A stretch of DNA of 33,696 nucleotides from Thermoguttaceae bacterium (GTDB lineage Bacteria > Planctomycetota > Planctomycetia > Pirellulales > Thermoguttaceae). Shown here one piece after another: positions 8,645 through 15,964 of this stretch (position 1 is the first letter of the stretch; each line of letters begins with the position of its first letter). The stretch spans positions 1 to 33,696 of the forward strand of contig JAQVKF010000019.1 of assembly GCA_028694795.1 (NCBI GenBank), written 5' to 3'. The notes below the pieces were generated by a model. It made no database searches and was not told the origin of the DNA. It saw only the letters and a program-made list of their open reading frames with translations. The translations under genes were made by a program, and so were the position numbers.

Positions 8645-8927
8645 CTAGGGCGTGTTCACGTAATTAATATGAAATATTTGAGGGGTATTGGTATCTTTGG
8701 TTCGAATATACCAAGCCATGAAATTCAGCGCAAATATCCTTAACTATTTATTTGCTATATATTATCATTTTAGACTCGCCACCAGTCATTTTTTGGGTAG
8801 ACGAAAAGTGTATGGAGGGAGAATTTTTGAAAAAGATCCCCTCCAAACCTCCCCCAAAACTTTTTACCATACGCACGAGCTGTAGCGTCGGTTAAAATGA
8901 CGCGACATTTATGTGAACACGATCTAG
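8645..8927. mobile_element. MITE-like element, copy 1
   Basis: A 283-bp stretch with terminal inverted repeats: the left end reads CTAGGGCGTGTTCAC and the right end, reverse-complemented, CTAGATCGTGTTCAC (13 of 15 matching). The right half (CCAAAACTTTTTACCATACG and on) matches copies 2 and 3; the left half is diverged. No transposase or credible ORF is inside. CGATCTAG occurs across both ends (8641-8648 and 8920-8927), and TA lies at both boundaries, compatible with a TA target duplication. Element family not identified. Confidence 0.75.
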
Positions 8928-9019
8928 GAATTTTTCCAATCATCGAAGCCTTGCGTTTCCATATTTTTTATGCGGGAATCTACCGGAAATTGATCATAAA
9001 CCAAATCCTGCGGACCGAT

Positions 9020-9532
9020 CTACTTCATTAAAATCCCCTTAAAATTGTTGGAACGATCCATTAAAATGTAATTGCGATCTCGACCATTGATCCCCGAAGG
9101 ATACCCAAACAATTCGCCATGATGGTTGTGCTCTACCACGTAAAAATCATCACGGTCTCTGATAAAATCAAAATCACCCGGCACATCTTGATACACGGGG
9201 TACTCATCCTCATCCCTAATAAGTTCTTTGTCAACGAAAAGAACTTCTTGGTCACATAGCGTAAGGGGATGACCAAATCGTGTTTTTTGAATCATTCCAT
9301 GATCGCATATGTAAAAACTAATACTTTCGATCGTATGTCGTTGGGCATCTATAGCAACTTCAAATGGTGGAACAGTGCAATCACTCCACCGATAAAAATA
9401 GTAGAAAATATCGTAACAACATCCTTTTGCCTTAATACTGATCGAAAAACCACCTGTTTTGAAATTATTATAATCCGCACTAATATTTCGGGTGTATTCC
9501 ATTTCCGTCCGTTCAACCATTTGTACTTGCAT
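9020..9532 (-). CDS. orphan protein of unknown function
   Basis: I do not recognise this 170-residue protein. It is acidic and rich in Asp, Tyr and Phe, with repeated DRDDF and DRxxN elements in the C-terminal half, several Cys, and no signal peptide or membrane helix. ATG 9532 is supported by GAGGG about 8 nt upstream. It is the only gene between two MITE-like repeats (ending 8927 and starting 9550). The second begins 17 bp before its start codon, just beyond the ribosome site, so the natural promoter may have been displaced or supplied by the element. An immunity-type or cargo gene is conceivable, but nothing in the sequence proves this. More AT-rich than its neighbours, which may indicate transfer. 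Confidence 0.65.
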   Translation of the reverse strand: MQVQMVERTEMEYTRNISADYNNFKTGGFSISIKAKGCCYDIFYYFYRWSDCTVPPFEVAIDAQRHTIESISFYICDHGMIQKTRFGHPLTLCDQEVLFVDKELIRDEDEYPVYQDVPGDFDFIRDRDDFYVVEHNHHGELFGYPSGINGRDRNYILMDRSNNFKGILMK

Positions 9533-9549
9533 TTTTGAGTTCCCTCATT

Positions 9550-9837
9550 TAGGGTGTGTTCACATAAGTTGCACTTTAATCGGAACGACCGGCTGTGCCT
9601 GCGTTAGGTAAAAAGTTTGCGCATTTTCTCCGAAAATACTTTTTTCGTAAAACTTTTTTTGGACGAAAAACCCATGAGAGGAAAATTTTTGCAAAAAGTT
9701 TCCCCTCAAACTCCCTTTCCAAAACTTTTTACTAGACGCGCAAACTTCAATATTAACGGACATAAACCGCCCCAATTGCGGTCATTTCATTTTTGGCTAT
9801 CGGTGTTTACCATGTGATTATACGGGAATATGCCCTA
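9550..9837. mobile_element. MITE-like element, copy 2
   Basis: A 288-bp copy starting TAGGGTGTGTTCACATAAG and ending in GCCCTA; the right end reverse-complements to TTAGGGCATATTCCCGTA, a degenerate version of the left end. Its left half aligns closely with copy 3 (shared ACCGGCTGT, then AGGTAAAAA and AAAACTTTTT blocks). Inside, GTAAAAAGTTT and AAACTTTTTAC form sub-terminal inverted repeats. No transposase. It sits between the orphan gene's ribosome site and the T-tract of the hydrogenase terminator. Confidence 0.8.
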
Positions 9838-9839
9838 AC

Positions 9840-9873
9840 AAAAAAGCTCACGATTGGGACAACCGTGAGCTTT
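9840..9873 (-). terminator. hydA: intrinsic terminator of the hydrogenase genes
   Basis: On the minus strand AAAGCTCACG pairs perfectly with CGTGAGCTTT (10 bp, 11-nt loop) and runs into six T residues (A at 9840-9845). It begins 30 nt past the hydA stop codon. A classical rho-independent terminator. Confidence 0.92.
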
Positions 9874-9902
9874 ACGTCGGTGAATTTAACGTATCCGTTG
9901 GA

Positions 9903-11918
9903 CTATTTCAGCGTTGCGAGCTGAGCCTGAATTGCTTGTTTCGCCATTTCGAGAGTGCATTTTTCAATCGTGACTTCGCCCACTTGAACGGTGGGGCCAC
10001 GATCACATTTCTCGAAACAGAACGTCGCTTCCACTTCCACTTTGTCGGAAAGCCCTTCGCCATCGACGAAATCGACAATCTGACGCAGCAACGTTTGCGA
10101 ACCGCGGATAAAGCAGCTCGTTCCGACACAGACCGAGACGGCCAGTCGCTTCTGATCTCCTTCGCCGAACAGATGCACCGTTTCGCCGAGAATACGACGA
10201 CGATTGTGATACGTGGTGTGCAACAATTGATGCGCCACATGGCCACCAATTTCACCATTCATATACTTGTCGTAGCATTCCTTCAGGATATGGTTGTCTT
10301 GCGACTTGTGCAGTTGAACCATTTTGTCCGCCGCGTACAAACCCTTCGCGCGCTCTTTCTTATCCAGAAGATCACGCAAAATCGGCTGTCCCGCACCTGA
10401 AATACAACCGCCCGGGCAAGCCATTACCTCAATCAGATCGTACTTGCACTTGCCATCACGGATCTGTTGGATAATCGCACCCGCGTTCTTCAGGCTGTGC
10501 AGAATGGCAATACTAATCTTCGTTCCATCGATATCGAACTCCGCCTCACGCACGCCCTCTAAACCACGCACTTCTTGGAAATCGACGTTCGTGAGCTTCA
10601 CACCTTTGAGCTTTTCGACCGCATATCGCAACGCCGCTTCCGTCACACCGCCGGTTACACCAAAGATCACGCCCGCACCTGTCTTGAAACCGAGCGGCAT
10701 ATCTAACGACTGCGGCTCCAAATCAGCAAAACGAATACCCGCTTCGTCAATCATGCGAGCCAACTCTTGTGTCGTCAATACGTGATCGACATCCGGCAAA
10801 CTATTTTCATCCTTAAATTCTGGACGCTTGGCTTCGAATTTCTTTGCCGTACACGGCATAAGTGAAACGACTACGAGGTCTTCTTTTTTACAACCGAGAA
10901 GTTCCGGAAGCATCTTTTTCGCCACCGAACCGAACATCTGCTGCGGTGATTTGCAACTCGAAAGAAGATCCAGCATATCGGGTGCAAACTGCTCCGCGTA
11001 TTTCACCCACGCCGGACAGCAGGAGGTGAACTGCGGCAGCTTTTCGCCCTTGAGCTTACGACTGATGAATTCTTCCGCCTCTTCGAGAATCGTCATATCC
11101 GCCGCGAAACTCGTGTCATATACTTGGTCGAAACCAAGCATCTTGAGCGCCGCAACCATACGACCGATCTCCACGGAACCCGCTGGCAAACCGAACGCCT
11201 CGCCAATCGCCACACGCACTGCCGGAGCAATCTGGACGACCACTTTTTTCTGCGGATTTTCGATATCTTGCCAAACGGCCTCAATCTCCGATTTCGGCGT
11301 CAACGCACCAGTCGGACAGACTGACGCGCACAGACCGCAATTCACACACTCGACCTTGGCCAGATCTTTGCCGAACGCTGGCAACACGCAGCTTGTTGCA
11401 CCACGACCCGCAAAGTCCAAAACGCCCACACCTTGGATTTCGCGGCATGCGCGAACACAGTCGCCGCATAAAATACATTTGTTCGGATCACGCAAAATGG
11501 ACAACGAACTGTCGTCGATCTTTTGCTTCGGTGCCGTCGGTTTGTAACGTACTTCCGTCACACCTACCTTTTTGGCGATTTCCTGCAAACGACAGGTGGT
11601 GTTCTTCGGGCAGCTTGGGCAATTCTGTTCATGATTCGCCAGCAGCAATTCCAACGCAATCTTACGCATTTTACGAATTTCGGTCGTATGCGTATGAATG
11701 ACCATGCCCGCTTCCGGCTTCGTCGAACAGCTCGTTTGAATGCCGCGACCTTCGATTTCGACCAAGCACAAACGGCACGCACCGTAAATACTCAGTTCTG
11801 AATGATAACAAAACGTCGGAATATCAATTCCCGCTTTACGGGCAATTTCAAGCACATTCCGCTCGCCTTCAATCGCAATCACGCGACCGTCGATCGTTAG
11901 TGTCGGTTTCGTATCCAT
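9903..11918 (-). CDS. hydA: [FeFe]-hydrogenase catalytic subunit HydA (NAD-linked, trimeric type)
   Basis: The 671-residue protein carries, in order, a [2Fe-2S] domain (Cys37, 48, 51, 64), the His-ligated [4Fe-4S] site (His96, Cys100, 103, 109), two ferredoxin-type [4Fe-4S] clusters (Cys148-158 and Cys191-201), the H-cluster motifs L1 TSCCPAW (298-304), L2 MPCTAK (354-359) and L3 MACPGGC (499-505), the small-subunit-like tail, and a C-terminal thioredoxin-like [2Fe-2S] site (Cys597, 602, 634, 638). This is the layout of HydA in cytoplasmic HydABC enzymes, which reduce protons or oxidise H2 with NADH and, in bifurcating members, ferredoxin. L3 continues GAGQP rather than the common GGGQP. AGGAAA lies 7 nt before the start. 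Maturases HydE/F/G are not in the window. Last of the hydCBA genes. Confidence 0.97.
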   Translation of the reverse strand: MDTKPTLTIDGRVIAIEGERNVLEIARKAGIDIPTFCYHSELSIYGACRLCLVEIEGRGIQTSCSTKPEAGMVIHTHTTEIRKMRKIALELLLANHEQNCPSCPKNTTCRLQEIAKKVGVTEVRYKPTAPKQKIDDSSLSILRDPNKCILCGDCVRACREIQGVGVLDFAGRGATSCVLPAFGKDLAKVECVNCGLCASVCPTGALTPKSEIEAVWQDIENPQKKVVVQIAPAVRVAIGEAFGLPAGSVEIGRMVAALKMLGFDQVYDTSFAADMTILEEAEEFISRKLKGEKLPQFTSCCPAWVKYAEQFAPDMLDLLSSCKSPQQMFGSVAKKMLPELLGCKKEDLVVVSLMPCTAKKFEAKRPEFKDENSLPDVDHVLTTQELARMIDEAGIRFADLEPQSLDMPLGFKTGAGVIFGVTGGVTEAALRYAVEKLKGVKLTNVDFQEVRGLEGVREAEFDIDGTKISIAILHSLKNAGAIIQQIRDGKCKYDLIEVMACPGGCISGAGQPILRDLLDKKERAKGLYAADKMVQLHKSQDNHILKECYDKYMNGEIGGHVAHQLLHTTYHNRRRILGETVHLFGEGDQKRLAVSVCVGTSCFIRGSQTLLRQIVDFVDGEGLSDKVEVEATFCFEKCDRGPTVQVGEVTIEKCTLEMAKQAIQAQLATLK

Positions 11919-12084
11919 GTTTATTTCCTGATTTTTAATATTCGAGGGTTATATCTAATGCTGAACGATCCTGCTATCCAAAGGGATACCCGTATGTCGA
12001 TACGATACGTCGCATGATCGTCCAGTGATTGATTTGATAGAGCCTTTGTACCCGTTCCGTTAATGCTCGAAACTGGCCCGTCAA

Positions 12085-14001
12085 TCAGATTCCAACGATC
12101 GCGTGGAACTTACACGCCTGGGCACACGCACCACATCTGATACACTTGTCGGGATCAATCGTGTGCGGTTGTTTCCGTTCACCCGTGATCGCGCCCACTG
12201 GACACTTCTTCGCACACATTGTACAACCTTTGCACAGGTCCGGGACGATCTCAGGACGAGCTAAGGCTCGGCACTGTCCGGCTGGACAACGCTTCTGAAA
12301 AACGTGCGCCTCATATTCCGCTCGGAATTTACGCAGCGTCGAAAGCACTGGATTCGGTGCCGTCTTGCCTAAACCACAGAGCGAACCTTTTTGGACCGCC
12401 TTGGCTGTTTCTTCCAACAGATCCAGCGTTGCTTCTGTGCCGCGACCAGCGATGATATCGTCCAAAAGCGCGAGCATCTGCTTCGTGCCCTCACGGCACA
12501 ATACGCATTTACCACACGATTCGTTCTGCGTGAACTGCATGAAGAATCGTGCGACGCTCACCATACACGTCTTTTTGTTCATGACGACCAAACCGCCCGA
12601 ACCGACCATCGCGCCGACACTCTTGAGTGAATCGAAGTCCAACGGCAGGTCCAGCTGGTCCGCGGTTAAGCAACCACCGGACGGACCACCGATCTGCACC
12701 GCTTTGAAAACGTCGCCCGTCGGCTGGTTGTTGTCGTCCAGTACGCCGCCGCCAATCTCCATCACGACTTCGCCCAGCGTCGTACCAAACGGCACCTCGA
12801 TCAAACCGGTGTTTGCCACGTGACCAGTCAACGCGAACGTCTTGGTACCAGGGGCCGTCTGTGTACCGATCTGACGGAATTCCGCCGCGCCTTTACGCAA
12901 AATCAGCGGCACTGTTGCCAATGTCTCGACATTGTTGATCACCGTCGGTTTACCCCACAAACCGGATTGGGCTGGGAACGGCGGTTTCGGCATCGGCATA
13001 CCACGTTTCCCTTCGATGGACGCAATCAGCGCTGTCTCTTCACCGCAAACGAACGCGCCCGCACCCTCCATCACATGGATGTGGAACGAATGGTCCGTCC
13101 CAAAAATATGGTCGCCCAACACACCCGCTTTTTCCGCCGCGGCCACCGCTTGTTTCACTCGCTTTACGGCCAACGGATATTCCGCTCGAACGTAAACGTA
13201 ACCCTCATCCGCTCCGATACCACGGGCCGCGATCATCATGCCTTCCAGAACCACATGCGGATTACCTTCCATCACGCTACGGTCCATGAACGCCCCTGGG
13301 TCACCTTCGTCACCGTTACAAATGACATACTTTTTCGGACCCGGTTGAATACGCGTCAATTCCCATTTCTTGCCCGTTGGGAATCCACCACCACCTCGAC
13401 CACGCAAACCAGAGTGTAAAATCTCCTCGCATACTGATTGCGGAGCCATTTCCTTATAAGCACGCTCCGCCGCGGAATAACCGCCATGCGCGATATATTC
13501 GTGAATGTAGTCCGGATCAATGTAACCACACTCCGCCAACACCATACGGTGCTGCTTCGCATAGAACGGAATTTCGGCGATACCGCGGCAATGTTTCTGG
13601 GTCTGCGGGTCAACGTAAAGAAGACGATCAATCACTTCGCCGTGCAGAATCGTCTTTTCCACGATCTCTGGCACGTCTTCCACCTTGACTTTGGTATAGA
13701 AAATCTTGTCAGGACGAATGGCGACCAATGGTCCCATCTGACAGAAGCCCTGGCAACCACTCTTCGAAAGGTGTACATCCAACTCGTGTACATCCGCTCC
13801 CGCTTCGACTTCCAAATCGACAACGACGGAAAGTCCAGCCTCCGACACGACCTTTCTGAGTGCTTCGTAAATCTTCATCGAGCCACCAGCCATACAACCG
13901 GTGCCCGCACACACAACGATACGACGTTTTACCTTCGCTGACGCCGCCTGATAATCCGTCTTGATCTTGGCCAGATCAATCGCGTCACTTTGTGCTGCCA
14001 T
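12085..14001 (-). CDS. hydB: NADH-binding flavoprotein subunit HydB of the [FeFe]-hydrogenase
   Basis: A 638-residue NuoF-like protein. It has an N-terminal thioredoxin-like [2Fe-2S] domain (Cys31, 36, 83, 87), the FMN/NADH-binding region with GRGGGGFPTG (201-210) and CNGDEGDPGAF, an SLBB segment, a NuoF-type [4Fe-4S] site (Cys496, 499, 502, 542) and two C-terminal ferredoxin clusters (Cys590-600 and 620-630). This composition matches HydB of trimeric, often electron-bifurcating hydrogenases rather than complex I NuoF. It would take electrons from NADH and pass them to HydA. ATG 14001 was chosen because AGGGA lies 8 nt upstream; an in-frame ATG at 14037 adds twelve unlikely residues. It lies 166 nt before hydA and 205 nt after hydC, all on one strand. 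Confidence 0.97.
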   Translation of the reverse strand: MAAQSDAIDLAKIKTDYQAASAKVKRRIVVCAGTGCMAGGSMKIYEALRKVVSEAGLSVVVDLEVEAGADVHELDVHLSKSGCQGFCQMGPLVAIRPDKIFYTKVKVEDVPEIVEKTILHGEVIDRLLYVDPQTQKHCRGIAEIPFYAKQHRMVLAECGYIDPDYIHEYIAHGGYSAAERAYKEMAPQSVCEEILHSGLRGRGGGGFPTGKKWELTRIQPGPKKYVICNGDEGDPGAFMDRSVMEGNPHVVLEGMMIAARGIGADEGYVYVRAEYPLAVKRVKQAVAAAEKAGVLGDHIFGTDHSFHIHVMEGAGAFVCGEETALIASIEGKRGMPMPKPPFPAQSGLWGKPTVINNVETLATVPLILRKGAAEFRQIGTQTAPGTKTFALTGHVANTGLIEVPFGTTLGEVVMEIGGGVLDDNNQPTGDVFKAVQIGGPSGGCLTADQLDLPLDFDSLKSVGAMVGSGGLVVMNKKTCMVSVARFFMQFTQNESCGKCVLCREGTKQMLALLDDIIAGRGTEATLDLLEETAKAVQKGSLCGLGKTAPNPVLSTLRKFRAEYEAHVFQKRCPAGQCRALARPEIVPDLCKGCTMCAKKCPVGAITGERKQPHTIDPDKCIRCGACAQACKFHAIVGI

Positions 14002-14153
14002 GATTATATCCCTAAATATTGTTATACTTGTTCCCATGGGATTCGTAATGGATCCGCGTCGCTTAAAAACACTCGCTGTCGATCCGAATCCACGATCTCT
14101 CCAGATGATATGGCGACCACTCGCCCAGCTCTGTGCGGGGGCGACCCATCAAA

Positions 14154-14180
14154 GCGTGTCCGTTCGACTCGGACTTACGC
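14154..14180 (-). promoter_or_regulatory. intercistronic hairpin between hydC and hydB
   Basis: GCGT and GTCCG pair with CGGAC and ACGC around a 7-nt loop, with a two-nt bulge (9 bp). It starts 27 nt past the hydC stop. No T-run follows, so it may be an RNA-stability or processing hairpin, or chance. Confidence 0.35.
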
Positions 14181-14206
14181 TGGTCAAACATTCCCAAACC
14201 GCCACG

Positions 14207-14719
14207 TTACATCTGTTCTTGCTGCATGACGCCTTCGACCAGCGCAAGCACTTTATCCGACGTCATCAAACCGTGAACTTCGTCGTTCAATACTACGACC
14301 GGCGCAAGACCACACGCTCCGAGGCACGAAACGGTTTCCACCGTGAACAACATGTCGTCCGTGGTCGCCTTGTTTTCGCTTAAGCCTAAACGCTTACGCA
14401 ACGTATCGAGCAGTGCCGTCGAACCACGTACGTGGCACGCCGTACCGTCGCACAGGCGGAACAAATATTTTCCCTTGGGCGCAAGAGCGAAATGGGAATA
14501 AAACGTGGCAACGCCGTAAACCCGCGAGGGGGGCAAGCCGAGCGATGTGGCAACGAAGGTCATTACCTCTTCCGGAAGATAACGATACTCTTCCTGAACT
14601 TCTTGAAGGATTGGTACGAGTTTGGAGGGATTCCGTTCGTACTTGTCCAAAATCTCTATTACTTTTACGAAACGTCGCGGCTCGGTTCCACGCGATTTCG
14701 TCGCAGTCGCTTCGGACAT
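14207..14719 (-). CDS. hydC: NuoE-like [2Fe-2S] subunit HydC of the [FeFe]-hydrogenase
   Basis: A 170-residue thioredoxin-like ferredoxin of the NuoE/HydC family: an N-terminal helical part (15-75, with LPEEV and the YGVATFYSHF signature) and a [2Fe-2S] site formed by Cys90, Cys95, Cys132 and Cys136 (CDGTAC and CLGAC). Length matches the family (about 160-170). It passes electrons between the flavin subunit and the cluster chain. ATG 14719 is preceded by AGAGGTG. It is the first of hydC-hydB-hydA; the 166-205 nt gaps between genes are wide for an operon, but order, strand and a single terminator after hydA suggest co-expression. rex lies upstream on the same strand. Confidence 0.96.
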   Translation of the reverse strand: MSEATATKSRGTEPRRFVKVIEILDKYERNPSKLVPILQEVQEEYRYLPEEVMTFVATSLGLPPSRVYGVATFYSHFALAPKGKYLFRLCDGTACHVRGSTALLDTLRKRLGLSENKATTDDMLFTVETVSCLGACGLAPVVVLNDEVHGLMTSDKVLALVEGVMQQEQM

Positions 14720-15106
14720 GCTGCACCTCTGGGTTAAGGGTTATAAAATGATTTCTATTCCGAATTATTTCAAACAAAACACGAAACTACGAAGACGCAT
14801 CCGATTGCCCCCATGGTTCCACATTTCAAAATTTGTTTTGGATTTTCCGGAATGGGCGAACCTCCTCCGAAACTAGGGGCTATTATACTCCTGTTCCACG
14901 GGTTTTGAATTCATTCGCAAATTTTTCCAGAAATTTGGCCGACCACACTCCATTTCATCACCATCCGACGCCCTCGCCTGGCATCGCTCCATGATCTCCA
15001 AAAAAGCACTTTTACTTCTCTCATGCCTTTCCCTCTTCCACAGAGTGGTTTGCCATTGAAAGTCACACAAAAAACACCGAAAGTCACACAACAAATTCAG
15101 CCAACG
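14720..15106. other. rex-hydC intergenic region, probable hyd promoter
   Basis: This 387-bp spacer should hold the hydrogenase promoter. No perfect Rex operator (TTGTGA-n6-TCACAA) is visible. Two copies of GAAAGTCACACAA lie at 15058-15070 and 15079-15091. A possible 73-codon minus frame here begins at TTG and encodes the repeat itself; I do not regard it as a gene. Confidence 0.5.
15058..15091. promoter_or_regulatory. 13-nt direct repeats spaced by 21 nt
   Basis: GAAAGTCACACAA occurs at 15058-15070 and again at 15079-15091, a 21-nt period or two helical turns. Read on the minus strand (the hyd sense), each begins TTGTGTGAC, which resembles a half-site of the Rex operator. They lie just past the rex stop and about 340 nt before hydC. 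An operator role is inferred. Confidence 0.4.
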
Positions 15107-15964
15107 CTAGCGAGCCTGATATTTCATCCGATTCGAAAGCATCGCGAAACCGGAGGTGAACGATACGTTTTCCACCGGAATTTCACGAGGAACTTCCAAA
15201 TGCGCGGACGCAAAATTCAAAATTCCCTGAATGCCACCCGCCACCAAACGCTCAGCGCAAATTTGTGCCTCGCCTAACGGAACGGTCAAAATTCCCACCG
15301 TGATCCGAAGCTCGCGAATTTTTTCTTCTAAAAGCTCCATTGGATAAACTGGCTGTCGCAACCCCTTTTCCGGCGTCGGCAGTATCAATTCCGCTGGTTC
15401 CTTTGATTCTTCCGGCTTTCCTTTTCTAGGCCGGACGCCATTGGATTGCTTAAGCCAACTTCGCAGTTCGCGTAAACTCCTTTTTCGTTCCGGCGTATAC
15501 ACTTTTCGCGCATCACTGTCGAATCCCGCGACCAATAAAAGGCCGGAGTTATGGTAATGTGGATAACTTAACAAAGCACTGCCCAAGGCACCGACTCCCA
15601 CCACGCACGCTCTTTGCAAACGATCCCAACCGATGCAGCGGCGAATTGCCGAACGAAGCTCTTGCAGCGAGTACCCCGTACGCGGCTGACCCACGATCCC
15701 CGTCATGGCCAAATCACGTCGAACTTGCGTTGCCACCAATCCCAAAGTATTCCCTATTTGTGTACAGGAAATACGTGTATACCCTAATCGCTCGTAGGCA
15801 TCGAGAATCTGAAGATAGCCGGGAAATCGACGAAGTGTCGGTGCCGGCACCGGCTCGGTGATTCCTCCGTCGCAAAACGAGCCGCAAGACGAACAGGGTA
15901 ATGCGTCTTTTTCGTCTCGTTCGGACGTCGATACTTCAGAATGGAGACTCTCGTGTTTTTTCAC
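15107..15964 (-). CDS. rex: redox-sensing transcriptional regulator Rex, enlarged form
   Basis: Rex senses the NADH/NAD+ ratio and represses fermentative and hydrogenase genes. The protein has the Rex winged helix (about 43-112, with TQVRRDL and GYSLQEL), the Rossmann NAD site GVGALG (123-128), the acidic GFDSD (148-151) and the C-terminal GILNFASAHLEVP (247-259). Two oddities: an N-terminal extension containing CSSCGSFC (24-31), and an extra basic segment of about 40 residues (about 156-204) between the DSD loop and VYPMELLEEK. The family is usually about 210-220 residues; this one is 285. The frame starts at GTG 15964; GTG 15850, with GGAGG upstream, would give 247 residues and remove the Cys-rich extension. 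It lies upstream of hydCBA on the same strand, so those are its likely targets. Confidence 0.93.
   Translation of the reverse strand: MKKHESLHSEVSTSERDEKDALPCSSCGSFCDGGITEPVPAPTLRRFPGYLQILDAYERLGYTRISCTQIGNTLGLVATQVRRDLAMTGIVGQPRTGYSLQELRSAIRRCIGWDRLQRACVVGVGALGSALLSYPHYHNSGLLLVAGFDSDARKVYTPERKRSLRELRSWLKQSNGVRPRKGKPEESKEPAELILPTPEKGLRQPVYPMELLEEKIRELRITVGILTVPLGEAQICAERLVAGGIQGILNFASAHLEVPREIPVENVSFTSGFAMLSNRMKYQAR

Noticed and set aside
14720-14880. Rex operator upstream of hydC
   Set aside because: TTGTTTGAAATAATTC on the minus strand loosely resembles a Rex half but lacks the symmetric second half; not called.
14873-15094. 73-codon minus-strand frame between rex and hydC
   Set aside because: It starts at TTG and its CDFRC/CDFQ pattern is just the translated 13-nt direct repeat.
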